From assembly GCA_028023455.1 (NCBI GenBank), contig JAQFVV010012394.1:26423053-26487052 (forward strand): a DNA stretch of 64,000 bases, read 5' to 3'. The position numbers and the translations under genes are program-made. Shown here piece after piece: positions 35,441-47,290 of this stretch (its first letter is position 1; the number at the start of each line of letters is the position of its first letter). Below the pieces are notes generated by a model. It made no database searches and was not told where the DNA came from. It saw only the letters and a program-made list of their open reading frames with translations. This DNA comes from Epiperipatus broadwayi (lineage: Eukaryota; Onychophora; Udeonychophora; Euonychophora; Peripatidae).

Positions 35441-36897
35441 GCTATAGTAGTATTCTTTTCTAGTTTAAAGCCATCCAAGTTCATGTATATTAACTGAAAT
35501 TGATCATAAATTATTATAAAGGCAGCTATAATGCTATATGTGTGTGTATTAATTAATTAATCAAATCTGTATGCATACAATAACCTATACGCAGTTATAA
35601 TTTTAAAAAATACTAAATTAAAGTAAGTTGTGTAAACATTGTTGTATGTGTAAAGAAGCACCTACGTACATGTGAAGGAAACTGTAATATATTAGACTTT
35701 AAAAACATTATGAAATTTTAAACTTATTTAAATTCTGATTTGTTAAAATTTCTGTAGATAAATTTGTTTGCTTTCGCCTATAAATCTCAAGTCAGGGAAA
35801 CCTGTATTATACATATAGTAGAATGTTGACAGAAGTTAAATCTCTTTTAAAAAAGAGAATAAAAGGTTATAAGTTTCTTAGAAATACCTCTTGTTAATTT
35901 GTAAACTGAGAAGAAATTTCAAAGATGATTTAAAAATAAAGTCAAAAAAAAAAAAACAAAGACAAAATCATTGAACCGGCACTACTTGTCAATAGCTTCA
36001 GCTGGATCTTTTGTCTTTGCTAAAATTTATTAGAGCTATTAAAACTTAAAATTAAAAGTTGTAAACAACTTAATAGCTTATGATGGGGGGGGGGGGTTTG
36101 AAAGAGTTAATATAAAAACCCCAGTTTTAAGGGAAAAACATACTCTCATCATTTTTTACAATCAATTGTAGCCAAGCATTATGCCAAGATTTACAATGGA
36201 TGTCAGAGGCTAGAAGGCATTCACTTGCCAATTTCCTCATGATGGACAAGTCTACGGAAATGGAAGGAGACTGAAAACATGAGCCTACCAGAAACGATAG
36301 CAGATGAACTAGCTATGTGACTGAATGTTCATGCTTTGCCATGCAAGCCAGCACAGCCAAAAAATGGCAACAAACTCTCTGCAGAACTTTTAAACTAAAT
36401 TCTAAATCAATCTTAAATGATTCTTAAAGCTAGCTATAATAAATGTGCACAAACTAAATTTAAATTACTCTTAAGAGTTAAACTCTGATAATAAATTTAC
36501 TTCTAATTGTATAAATTTTAAAAACAACTTTAAATTAATAAAGCTAACTTGTAAATTCTTGCCTAATCTAAAGTTCAAATAAATCTCTAAATTAAACATT
36601 TATAAAGATAATAACTGTATCCAGTTATTATTCTATCTATTCTCATCTACGCTTATGCCTATATTTTATTGTAATGTATTCATTAATTTATGCTATGCCT
36701 TCAGAGCAGAGATTGCTAATATTATCAAGGGAGGAGAGACAATTAGATGCTCTTGAGAAGCTAATTTATGTTGCTCTTTAGCACACACATAAATCTCTGA
36801 TCTCAAAACCTACTTTTATACATGTTAGTTAAGCTACTATGTTTTAGCTTATTGTAATTCAGGTTTGCATGTTAAATAACTATATTTAGTTAATTAC
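35441..36897. other. Spacer, no gene recognised
   Basis: AT-rich, with a 12-G run at 36085-36096. The less AT-rich patch at 36160-36380 has no long frame. Confidence 0.45.
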
Positions 36898-36976
36898 ATT
36901 CAAATATCAGCCTTTCGAGCCAATTGTGCATGTGCAAAATGCATGCACAAGTGGCTTGAAAGGCTGATATTTGAAT
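36898..36976. repeat. Compact hairpin, ~35-bp stem
   Basis: ATTCAAATATCAGCCTTTCG at the left pairs with the complementary TGAAAGGCTGATATTTGAAT at the right, continuing through GAGCCAATTGTGCATG and CATGCACAAGTGGCT with few mismatches and a loop of about 8 nt. It may be a miniature foldback element or a precursor-microRNA-like hairpin; sequence alone does not decide. Confidence 0.85.
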
Positions 36977-39900
36977 ATAATACAATTGTAGACATAGCGC
37001 TATATAAAAATAAATGCTTGTTTATATATTTAGTTAAGTAATATTGAGAATGATATTTTAAAGCATATTATAAGTAACTAGTTAAGTCCCAAATATGCTT
37101 TACTCCTCCTTAGTTTATTATCATAAACTATATAGATTTAATTAGTAAACTAAATCATTTTAATTAACCCTTTTTGGCATGTTTTAAGTACACCTGGGTC
37201 TCGTTTTATGCGATTATTTTAATGCGATTTTGAAGTTATGCGATTCATGTTTCTTCTTAATATCTTTCATATTTCACTATATTTATTAGATATCAAGAAA
37301 TTTAAATTATTAATAACTTATTTTGACTTGAAATACTTTTTTTTTTTCAAAAATACAGTATAACGTTATATTAGTAGCTAACATGAATATGACCTGAAGC
37401 TGTACTTATAATCTTAGTTTCTATATAAATAACCTACTTATACTAATGAGTAAATAATAATAATAGATTTATATGTATGTATAAAAATATCGCAATGAAT
37501 ATTCAAAAATTTTAACCTTTTAAAATGTATTTTGTTAGATATTAACAGAATAAATATTTTTTTAGATTTTTAAAATAAATAATAACGAAGATTTTATAAA
37601 CTGAAAATAATCTTTCTAATGATAATGTATAATCTTTTTGTTTTGACTGCGATCTCATTTTTTTAATTAATATAGAAACAGAAAACCATTAACACAGACA
37701 CAAGACTGAAACTGGCGCTAGTTTTACATCACGTCACGAATCTGATTTCTTACCAGTTCACAAACTAACACATATTGTCAAATAGTGGTAATGATTAAAA
37801 TATGTATGAAAAAATATAAAATTAAATACTGTAATTAATAAAAAAAAGTAAAAGTTTGTCTTGTATTAATTTTTTTCAAATATTTAAAATTTTTTATTAG
37901 TCATACTTTATTTCCTTATTTTTTTTAATGCAAATTTTAAAGTAATTTTTCCTTGTTGCTTTGCTTTTATGTAATTTCTGAAAATGATAGACTCTATCCC
38001 CCATTTTTAAAGGTAAGTTAGGCCTATTTTTGTGCAATTTCTTTTGTGTGTGTTTTCTGAAGAACCTATCTACCGCATAAAACAAGACCCAGATGTATGC
38101 TAATATATGAATGAGCATGAACATGCATATAGTACTTTTGCAGATCGATACTAGATTTAGCACCTTATTAATTTTAATATTTGATATTTGAAAGCATTGC
38201 AAATGTGTCCTTATGAAGCACATACATGCTATATGTCTTGCTATATATATTTCTTATTAAAATGGGCTTTGGTTCTAAGGGCCACCCCATTATTCTTAGT
38301 TTGAACAGCTATCTTTTAGAATTGGAACATGAGGGTCCAGAACTGTATATTAAGCTACCCCAATCACCCAAACTAAAAGTTCTTATATTTTAAGATAGCA
38401 AGTCATATGGTCCACAGGAACTGAGTACTTGGTACTGAATCCCATGAGTAATTGCACATTTGAGCCACAACCCTTATCTAGTTTATGTAGCACCATAATC
38501 TCAGATGTCACACTACAAATCACCAGTTCATCCTCCATTATATTATTCAGTTCAGCATTGATTTGAACTCCACATCTAGTTTAAATAAACAATTTGCATA
38601 GGGGGCACATTTATTATCCATTGTGTAATATTAACAAATAAGTTATATTTAATGTTATCATTCTTGTAAGATTTAACTCTTAGCTAACCTGATAGGGATG
38701 GCAGAGCATAATTAAGGCATAATTATAGACATAGAGAAAATTATTAATTTGTAATAACATTAAAATTAAATGATAAAGTGCAGTCAAAGCTGACAACTTA
38801 TAATTCACCTATTCATCAATACCACCTGTGAGTAGAATACCCAAAGCACTTAATTGTCATTATTATTGTTATTTTGCTATAATTGAATGATATTAAACAT
38901 ATTATGTCTATTGTCTTTTTCACTTCAATCCATATTGAATCACTTTCCAAATTTATATGTTAATTAAGTTTTATATGGGGATTATCTAACAGCCACAAGT
39001 GTAGAGGCTAGATAAATTAGTATTAGTTTAATTAAATTTCCTTGAGTCTCATGCTCTACCCTTTGCTATTGCCAGAATGCAGAGTTGGCAAAGGAACTGA
39101 GGTATGAACTGATTCAAGGTCTTTATTATTGTATGGCAATTAAAATATGTTCATAAATTATTATACCACCCAGCTGTGTGATTATATATGAGTGTGATTC
39201 AAATAAATATATTGAAACATACATGTAAATTAAAATATAATAGATTTCTTTTTGTATTAATCAAATCAGAAGGCTTAATTTACATGTATAACCATATTCT
39301 TCAGGAATTAATTTCATTTTTGTTATTCATAATTTGATATTTCATTGTTAAAGTTATTTCAGTGAATTTATTCAATCCTAAACAATCTTAGAATATTATA
39401 TGTTAACATTATATCTCATGTTCATAATATAAGCTATAGAGCTTTTGTTCCCGAGTTAGATTTGTGCATAATTGTATTATATAAAAGAGGGTTATATTTA
39501 GTGTTTATAGATATCCAATAGATTTTGATCCTGGATTGGTGCAAAGGGGCTACCTTTAAAGTCCATGCAGATTTTATTTAGTTTAATATTTATTAAAAAT
39601 TGACCAGTACATTAATGGTACTAAATGGTCAGAGCATTGATGATGATCAGCATGTTTTAGTATTCCAGCATTATTTTTACTGTTGTATTCTTATGGATTA
39701 GCATTTAAGTTTGTGTATCTAAATTAATGTTTAAATAACCTGTCCTAAGCTGGCAAGGGCTGAATAATTATTCTGGTCTATAGTAGACCAATTTCAAATC
39801 CAGCCATAAGATTGAGTGCTGATTTATTTTTATTGTTGATCATTCATGATGATGGATGAGTATTACTTTTATGTAATGCTAGTAAACTTATAGTTACTTA

Positions 39901-40990
39901 AAGATAGTTAGCTGTGTTGATGTCTCAGGCTCATTATTCCCATGATCATCTTCTTTGATATTTAATTTTATATCTAAATTTTGTAATAACATGGCATTTA
40001 TGATGATGAATGCCATCATACCAGTTTCACCCCTGATTCTCTATACCATTACAATATATATTGAGAGATGCTTTGCTATGTCTCAAACCTATATATGTAG
40101 AAGAATAGGGGTTTCAATTTAAAAAAATCTACTTCAAATTAATTTAAAAATTTTGCTAATTTTATTTTATTTTAGTGTTATAAATATGCAATCACAGCTA
40201 TATATGTGCAAACAGAATCCTAAAATAATTTGTATTTACTAGAATATCAATTTTGTTAAAAAAGTAAACCTTATAAACTTCTTATCTTTTATTACATAAG
40301 ATTATTTTTAAAACTTTATAGAACAATGCTTAATTTCAAAATAAAATTTATATATATATATTAATTAATTAATACAAAATTTAAAAAGGTTCTATTCTAA
40401 GTTATTGAAATGTCTTACATTAATTGATTAAAAATGTGTCTTATTAATTAATTAAAAAACCTAGCTTTTTTAAAATATTAATCTAGAAAATTCTACAAAA
40501 ATTTGTGTGGGAGAACAACAGACTGAATGGTTATAAAAACTCCCCAAAATCCATTGTTTTATTTAAACTATTCATTAGAAGCATTCATTGATTGTTTGTC
40601 CCAGTTTTCCTACTCTATTAGTCAAGATCATATTCCAGATACTGGGTGGAGTTTTATGGAATATGTGTCTAGGCACTGCACTAAGTTAAACTCTATGCTC
40701 TAAGCTGAGCCTTCATCATCCAACATATTGTGAAATCATAAAGGCTTAGAAAGCTAACCTCCTAAAGCCAACCTACAAAGACTCTAAACTGACAACCTGA
40801 ACAACAACTATAAAATAGACAAAGCCTCTTCAATGAATCACAGGAAGCAAAAGCAACACCTTGAAGGACTTAGCAGTAATATAAACATTTGTATATAGCA
40901 AAATAATCCAGGTGTTGTTATAAGTAGGGATTAAAATAAAAATAGATTTAATTATATAAAAATAGAAAGAGGGAGCTATTAAATACAAGT
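36977..40990. other. Long spacer with scattered old-repeat patches
   Basis: No gene seen. The piece at about 37187-37250 (CCTGGGTCTCGTTTTATGCG plus repeated ATGCGATT) looks like one end of a DNA transposon, but I find no matching second end. Patches at 38270-38620, 39050-39130, 39600-39800 and 40590-40900 are less AT-rich and may be old SINE or repeat debris. Confidence 0.45.
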
Positions 40991-41002
40991 GTAAATTTAA
41001 AA

Positions 41003-41700
41003 GTTTGAATAGTTAGCAGTTGAGATTTGAAAATATAAGTAGAACGTAGGTATAAAATATGTTTAAAAAATAATAAAAAGTAGATTAAAATAATTACTAA
41101 TAAAGATAATAAGAAATATTATTATAGGTTAAAGAAAATTATACATATTGAATGTTAATATAATGAATAATAATAATAATAATGTAAAATATAAAAATAT
41201 GAATATATAATTTTAGAGTTAAATATTAAAAAAAATAAGAATAGAATATTAAAACAGGCAAAACTCTCTATACAGTAGTGCCACTCAGTGCAAGTCAGAG
41301 TTTTGCCTGTTTTAATAACAGTTATGAGCAAGCATAAGAAATGGTAATCATATGATGCTTTGTGGTTTAATAGAATAAAAAAATGAAATAAAAATAATCT
41401 ATATATATGACTGTAGGGAGTATTCCTTGATAAATATAAAATATAAAAAAAGTTAAAATGTATTATATATAAAAAAGGTAATAGTTATATAGAAAGGTAT
41501 ATAAAGATATATGTGGGTATATAAATAATGATTGGAAGATAGAATATATATATAAAATTATATGTTCATGTATATTTGTATTCATGTATTTGTATTGTTT
41601 ATTATAGTTCTGAAGAAGATTGCTGGAGCAGTCAAAACTGTCAATTGTGGGTTGTAATTATATGAAGCATTGTAAAAGTAATAAAGAAAGTAAATAATAA
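41003..41700 (+). repeat. Interrupted single-arm copy of the 53.3-kb palindrome family
   Basis: GTTTGAATAGTTAGCAGTT...TATAAGTAGAA (41003-41045) and GTTCTGAAGAAGATTGCTGG...AAGCATTGTAAAAGTAATAA (about 41607-41685) are consecutive in the right arm at 53526-53674 but are separated here by ~560 bp of AT-rich insert. That insert contains the small foldback at 41250-41346. Confidence 0.75.
41250..41346. repeat. Shortened copy of the 19.6-kb foldback family
   Basis: AAACAGGCAAAACTCTCTAT, ACAGTAGTGCCACTCAGTGC, then the inverted AGAGTTTTGCCTGTTTTAAT and GAGCAAGCATAAGAAATGGT. Same arms and flank block as the cluster at 19570-20150, with most of the loop deleted. Confidence 0.8.
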
Positions 41701-41754
41701 TATTATATTTTCTTTTTAAATAAGTATCGAATCCTCAAACATACAAAAAAAAGC

Positions 41755-41996
41755 ACATGGCTTTATTTCTTGGGAATTCATAAGGAGCTTATGCATGAGA
41801 TCTGAGAGTACCAGAATCAATTCTAGAACTTCTCAATGCCAAGTCAGACACACTGCCAACTGGGCCAAATCATGCAGAGCAAAAAGGGATATGGCATTAT
41901 GAGGGCCAGACATGTGAGCACCAGAATCAATCCTGGGATCTTCTGATCCCAAATTGGATGCTCTAACAACTGAGCCAAACTGTATAGGATACTTCA
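41755..41996 (-). mobile_element. Two adjacent tRNA-headed SINE units, family 1
   Basis: On the minus strand each unit begins with a tRNA-like head (TTTGGCTCAGTTGTTAGAGC near 41977 and TTTGGCCCAGTTGGCAGTG near 41868: A-box type) followed by a B-box-like GATTGATTCTGG. The downstream unit ends with the tail AAGAAATAAAGCCATGTG. The second head directly follows the first, so this is a dimer or a SINE inserted in another copy. Short frame 41833-42033 is a shadow. Confidence 0.75.
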
Positions 41997-42439
41997 CACA
42001 TAATATGTGAAAACCTGCATGCAAACCTTTCATTATTTTGCAGTAGTCCGAATTTGCTTTAGGTACTTTTATTTGTCAATTTTCAGCCACTTTCGTATAT
42101 AAATTTATCACTTGCAGGCTTCAGGCTGGTTGTTGATGGTGTCACAGCACCATCTGACAGCAGCAGTATGATCTCTCCATGACTACCTCAAACTTTTTTT
42201 TTACTTGATAATATGCATTATTGTATAATTTTTAAAAATTGATGTTGCAAGTTGATTTTTTCTCAAAAAATATACTTATAATGACCTGTGCTTTTTTCTT
42301 CTCGAGGGGGGGGGGCCGAATCTATCCAATTATACTGAACTTTTGATGGATGACTACAAATTTTCAAAATTTATCATACATTTGATAATAATAATAACAG
42401 ACAACAATAATTTAAAAACTGAATTTATTAGCAAATTCT

Positions 42440-42640
42440 TTTATCCACACTACAATTATGCCATCTAGTATAAACTTTAGTAAGTAATAAATGCCAGATT
42501 GTAGTGCTTAATAAACCATTATCATGTGCAGTCCTATCCAATACCCCCAAACTAGTTTCTAGCTTATGGATTTTTATCAGTGAGGAGCTTTCAAATTTTT
42601 GAACAGTTTCTTTTGGATCTGAAGCACCTTTTCTCCAGCA
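42440..42640 (-). repeat. Dispersed repeat with hammerhead-like core, copy 1
   Basis: On the minus strand CTCCTCACTGATAAAAATCC, then ATAAGCTAGAAACTAGTTTG and GGGGGTATTGG. It aligns with 56030-56190 over most of its length, including a TTATTAAGCAC block, and over its core with 43846-43905. The motif order CTGATAA, 14 nt, GAAAC matches a hammerhead catalytic core except for one substituted base in the first block. Confidence 0.6.
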
Positions 42641-42689
42641 GCTATTGATCATTTTTGTTATACTACCAAGAAATTTAAATGGCTTCAGA

Positions 42690-42830
42690 TCTACGTGATT
42701 ACACCAGTAAACAGGGTTCTAAAGGCTCCATGTTTGATTTTCATGCTAGTACTCTCACTGTTCAGGCCAGCAATATCTGAAGAAGAGAGTAGAATAAGAG
42801 TTGAATCATTAAAATCAGTCAACATTAGAC
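42690..42830 (+). repeat. SINE-like repeat fragment, family 2
   Basis: Contains TCTGAAGAAGAGAGTA near 42777, also found at 58787-58802, preceded by a decayed head with a TTGATTTTCATGCTAG segment. Related to the copy at 58600-58815. Confidence 0.5.
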
Positions 42831-43201
42831 AATCCCAATATCAATAACAATCAACAACTCAACCTGTTGTTGAGGCAAATTCTTTTAACAATAAAGGTGT
42901 ATTTGAAATGTTTAAATAAAGTTTGAATTATTCTAAAAATATTTGACAGTTAATATTAGATTGTGGAAATAGTTCACCATATATATTTACATACAAACCC
43001 TGTCACAAACAGTCTTATAATAAGGCAATACTTCTGTCTATCATACTTACTATTCAAGATTCAGATCTAAGCTAAGTGAAATTCTTTCTAAAAAGGTTAA
43101 GATTTTTCTGAGCTGGTTAACACATAACCAACTCAGTTAACTATCTAACTTTTAGTCAGAAAATGAGTGTTTAATCTATCCTTAACTTTATAAAACAAAG
43201 A

Positions 43202-43338
43202 TAAAACCTTAAGAATATGTGCCTGAAAAAACGACAGTAGGGACCTTTGCAAATCTTTAACACAAGATTTATTTAAAAGACAAGAGATTTACAGAGGTCC
43301 CTACTGTCGTTTTTTCAGGCACATATTCTTAAGATTTT
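43202..43338. repeat. Near-perfect inverted repeat, ~53-bp arms
   Basis: Left arm TTAAGAATATGTGCCTGAAA, AAACGACAGTAGGGACC is matched by the right arm GGTCCCTACTGTCGTTTTTT, CAGGCACATATTCTTAA, around a ~25-bp loop. One arm with flank recurs at 20390-20465, so it is a dispersed miniature foldback family and this copy looks little mutated. Confidence 0.85.
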
Positions 43339-43677
43339 AGCCTTAATAAATATTATGTTAAGTAAAGAGTATGCGCTTTATAAATATAATTATTAAAACA
43401 AAGATGAAAAATTGCTCAAATCTTCAATAACTAACAATTGGAAAGCTTAGAAATAGTCTTTATCTTTCACTTTTTATCTATAAGAAGCTGTTGGAAAGCC
43501 ATTTATCCTGAAATGGGCCATTTGCAATATAAAAAGGGGGCAGTTTTACCTTTTGTCTATGTACATTTTATATGTACTCTATAGACACATATTTGGATAA
43601 ACATGCCACTGATATATATAAATTTTTTAATATACTGATGTGTTTAATTGTAAATATTAATAAAAACGTACTGTTGG
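43339..43677. other. Spacer, no gene recognised
   Basis: AT-rich, no motif or frame of note. Confidence 0.4.
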
Positions 43678-43692
43678 CAATACGATATTAAA

Positions 43693-44141
43693 GCAATAAA
43701 CATCACATGACCACCACCTCTTAAGCTTGCGTATAACTAAACTGTTGTTAAAACAGGCAAAACTCACTATACGTATTGCCACACACAGCAAGCTAGAGTA
43801 ATCAATGGATGCCAGAAGCCTTGTACATAAAACCCCCATCTAGTGCCTACTCATCCAATATCCCCAGACTAGTTTCTGGCTTGTGGCTTCGTCAGTGAGG
43901 AGCCTTGGATCTGAGAGCCCTAGATCTAGATGGGGATTTTATGCACAAGCCTTCTGGCATCCATTGATTACTCTAGCGTGCTGTGTGTGGCAATACGTAT
44001 AGTGAGTTTTTTTTTCTCATGTGGCATAGCATCAGCCGGGAAGCGAACCCGCTAATCCGGGACAACTGCTTGTAAAGCAGCTGTTGATCTCTCGACCACC
44101 AATGCTTGACAATACGTATAGTGAGTTTTTGCCTGTTTTTT
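43693..44141. repeat. Foldback element of the 19.6-kb family, with SINE insertion
   Basis: Arms starting TTAAAACAGGCAAAACTCAC, then TATACGTATTGCCAC and GAGTAATCAATGGATGCC, are matched by inverted sequence ending CACTATACGTATTG-type and GCCTGTTTT at about 44131-44140. The loop carries a copy of the hammerhead-like repeat (43846-43905, minus). A 15-bp direct repeat CAATACGATATTAAA flanks the whole unit (43678-43692 and 44142-44156). The right arm is split by a SINE at 44012-44109. Confidence 0.8.
44012..44109 (-). mobile_element. tRNA-derived SINE, family 3, with 21-bp target duplication
   Basis: A 21-bp sequence (starting CAATACGTATAGTGAG) occurs at 43991-44011 and 44110-44130, bracketing a 98-bp insert. 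On the minus strand the insert begins with a tRNA-like head (about 44031-44106). It has a 7-bp acceptor-type pairing AGCATTG/TGATGCT, an anticodon-like arm GCTGC-TTTACAA-GCAGT whose loop would read TAC (valine), and a B-box-like GGGTTCGCTTCC. It ends CACATGAG plus an A run, the polyA-type tail of a LINE-mobilised SINE. The T arm pairs imperfectly, so I do not call it a working tRNA gene. Confidence 0.85.
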
Positions 44142-44156
44142 CAATACGATATTAAA

Positions 44157-45369
44157 AAAAAAAAAGGCGCACATTGAAGATCGTTTATACTATTTATAAC
44201 AGAACTAATATATACCGACTAATCAATCATATTCACATAAAAAATAATTATATTTTAAATAAGTGAAAATCAATAAAATGATAAAAGTGATTTTTCAGAC
44301 CCAACTATCATTAAAGAAAAAATATATATATAACAAGCTGAAGTATTGCGGCCAATGTATTATCAATTTTAGAACTCTTTTAAAAACATTAAAATTTAAA
44401 AAAAACCAGTAGCGAAAAAATAAATAACATTATGCAATTTTAATAAAAACAATCAAATTAATTATATTATACTTGTAATAAAATACTAAATATGCACCCC
44501 TCAGATACGACTTACTTGAGCCAATGTTAATCCAACTCTTCTTATAATCCACCTACAACTATTGAATATGTTCCTACCGGCCTCCACTGTGATTGGTTGT
44601 TTATCAAGTGTAAATATAATAAGTTAATTAAACTCTTTTTAATTAAAAGGTATGCTAACTTTCACATCCAATGCAACAAATAATTTAATGGAACTATGGA
44701 AGATACCAATTCTTTTTTTATTCCCAGATGCACACGAAAGAACAACAAAGAGAATATTAATAGAAACTAGAATTTTATTTTCTCAAATGTCAAGTTCAAA
44801 GTCTTTTTCTCTTTTTTTTTGCCAAGATGTTTAGTTAAATGGTATAATTAAATACATTAGCATAAACTTTATAATTAATTACAAAAAAAATTCAGAAGAA
44901 AATCTGAAAATAATAAATTGTATTTTTTAAGTTAGTATTTTTTTTACGTATAAATAGAGAGTCATAGACCTTAGTTAGAGCTATTTATATCTTTAAAAAA
45001 AAGATACAAGTAAAAATAGCCAATTAGCATTCCAGGAAAATATTCAAGAATGATACTATTATACAACGAGAAAAATAGATATGCCTTAAGATAAAATAAA
45101 AAAAATCAGATTGCAAGAGAAAGGTGCATAAAAAAAATTAAAACAGCTCTATATATAAATAGTTCCCAAAGAGTAAAGGCCTCTCCATAAGCCCTTCACA
45201 GCAGTTGCCAGTTGGTGAGATTTTGAGCAACTTTTTAACAGTCTTACCCGCTAGCTAAGAATAGCTCAACGTCCTTTTACTGACCAATATTGGATGGTTA
45301 GCTGCGTTATATATATATAACACATAATGGTCTACTATCACTAATAATCAATATATATAAATTCATCAT
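44157..45369. other. Spacer, no gene recognised
   Basis: AT-rich, with less AT-rich patches at 44500-44600 and 45170-45300 that show no coding or repeat signal. The 60-codon frame at 44652-44834 is probably chance. Confidence 0.4.
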
Positions 45370-45960
45370 CATTTTCAAATATTAATTGGAGAATGGGTCT
45401 CTCCAACATTATTCCAGTTTCTCCAAATATTTATCCTCTCTTGTCCACCTTAGACCAAAAAATTTATTATTTCATCCAACCATCTTATATATGATTCCTT
45501 TCTAGATCTTATAATCTCTTCGGATCCCATTTAAGATTTCAACTATCCATCTATTATCATTTCTTCTAGCAATATATCCAGCCCAACTTCACCTCTGTCT
45601 TTAATTCTTTCAATGATGTCAGTAATGCGTTTGTTCTCTTACCATGTATTTCATTTTCAATCTCTTTCTTGTTACTCCTAATATACATCTCTCCATATTT
45701 CATTGAATGGTTTCTGTTAAAAGTCCAAGTCTCAATTCCATAAGTAAGAAACTGATAAAACATAATTATTAAGAAGGTTCCTTCTCAAACACAGAAACAT
45801 ATTTTCTTTTAATATTTATTTCCACCAAAAGCACTCCATCCACGTTTGATTAGATTAATTTCATCCATTATGGTTCCAGCTGTTTTATAATCTAACCAAA
45901 GTATTTCTGGTTGTTAACTTCTTCTAATTCATCATTATCAATCTTTTTCTTGCTATGAGA
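45370..45960 (-). pseudogene. LINE ORF2 C-terminal fragment
   Basis: Minus-strand frames include LTYGIETWTFN (within 45566-45763), the conserved YGxETW block after the reverse transcriptase in many LINE proteins, followed by a KEIENEIHGKRTNALLTSLK segment and, across stops, an IARRNDNRWIVEILN segment that matches the usual terminal AGHxxRR region. No catalytic box, endonuclease or tail found. It differs from the LINE at 16.2 kb and lies in the opposite strand to the fragment that follows. Confidence 0.7.
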
Positions 45961-46229
45961 AAATCTATTGATCATTTCAGAAATTATTATATTAATTATT
46001 ATCTTCTATTTGATTACCAAACAAGATTATTAAATGAGATTATGTCTCCATTCTTAGAAAATTTATTGTTTCTTTAATAATTATTAATATGTTTTCACTT
46101 AAATCGTATTTTAAGTTCACTCTAAATTTCTACCAATATTGACAAGGATAAGCTTATGAATATCAAATGGTTAAAGATCAACAGGTCATCAATATTTGAT
46201 ATATGTAGTGTTATTTGTTTATAGTCTGA

Positions 46230-46680
46230 GAATGGTTTGCTTCCCCAACTTTCAAGAACTTTGTTAAAAAAGTTGTTTCCAATCATAAATGAATGGACTC
46301 AGAGACTTAATCCCTAACTATAGATATGGGTATTGTTGGTAGGCAAAAAGCAATTTATATATTGCTTTTATTGATTTGGTCAGGTTATTTGATTCAGTTA
46401 ATAAGACAGGTCTATGGCATTATTCAAAAATAGTTGTTGTCTGTTAAAACTTATTCATATCATACAACTTCTACATGATGAAATAAGAGGAAGTGTTATT
46501 ATTACAGATGAAAAATCTGCAGCCTTTGAAATGAAAACTGGTGTAAAATAAGGAAGCCTATTTGATCCCACATTGTTTTCAATTTTTATGATAATGGTCT
46601 TTGGAATTGTTTATAAGCGACTTAATCAAACAGGGACTAAGATACAATACAGGTTTAATATGGAATTTTTAATTTGAATC
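46230..46680 (+). pseudogene. LINE reverse transcriptase fragment, 5' of nested LTR element
   Basis: Plus-strand frames around 46366-46412 read FIDLVRLFDSVNKTGLW, the motif A region of a LINE reverse transcriptase (usual form FIDLTKAFDTVNREGLW). After a shift, about 46455-46600 reads LLHDEIRGSVI, FEMKTGVK and GSLFDPTLFSIF, matching motif B (GVKQGCxLAPTLFSIF). Stops and shifts are frequent. The sequence stops at the GAATC target repeat of element C and resumes at 49853. Confidence 0.75.
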
Positions 46681-47290
46681 TAATATTTCCAGGCTGATTA
46701 TATTCTGGAAGATTGATAATTATAGAATTTGAGTAAAGGAAACTAACACAAAAGGTTTAACAATAAATTTAAGACTTTTATTTACTCTGAATAACAATAA
46801 TATTAGTAGATAGGATTAGTAAATTAACTGGCTCATTGCTAGCTTAACACAGGATCAATCTAAATCAAGTAGTAACTGTTCATATTTCGGTAGGTAATAT
46901 ATAAAAGTCTCTTTCCAACTGCAGTTCTGTAAGCACTTTACTGCTCACACACATCTCTTGAAATAGTCTAATTGGAATATGACTAGATCTCTTTTTTTTT
47001 TTACCAATATTCATTTACTTTATACTTAGAGTTTCACTAATCTTTCAGATCTTGCTTTTTTCTTCTCTCTTCACATTACTACTTCTCTAGACACCACTGA
47101 CTGAACTGAACTGACAGAATGCCATTTTCAGTTCTGGAGGCATTTTTATCCACTTTGCTAATTTGCATAAGCTTAGACTTTAATGGCATGCAATATCTGT
47201 TGCTTTTTGCAGTAAACTAATTTTCTTTTTTTGGATATTCTGAAGTGCTTTAATAATGCCTATATATATATTTAATGTATTTATTAAAGG
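46681..47290 (-). repeat. 3' LTR of element C
   Basis: About 610 bp aligning with 49202-49847. The start is fixed by the target repeat; the inner end is uncertain because an AT-repeat differs in length between the copies. A GTGGGA purine stretch (minus sense) is near 47286-47300. Confidence 0.75.

Noticed and set aside
37187-37250. Transposon-like end CCTGGGTCTCGTTTTATGCG
   Set aside because: I could not find a matching inverted end or target duplication, so it is only mentioned within the spacer entry.
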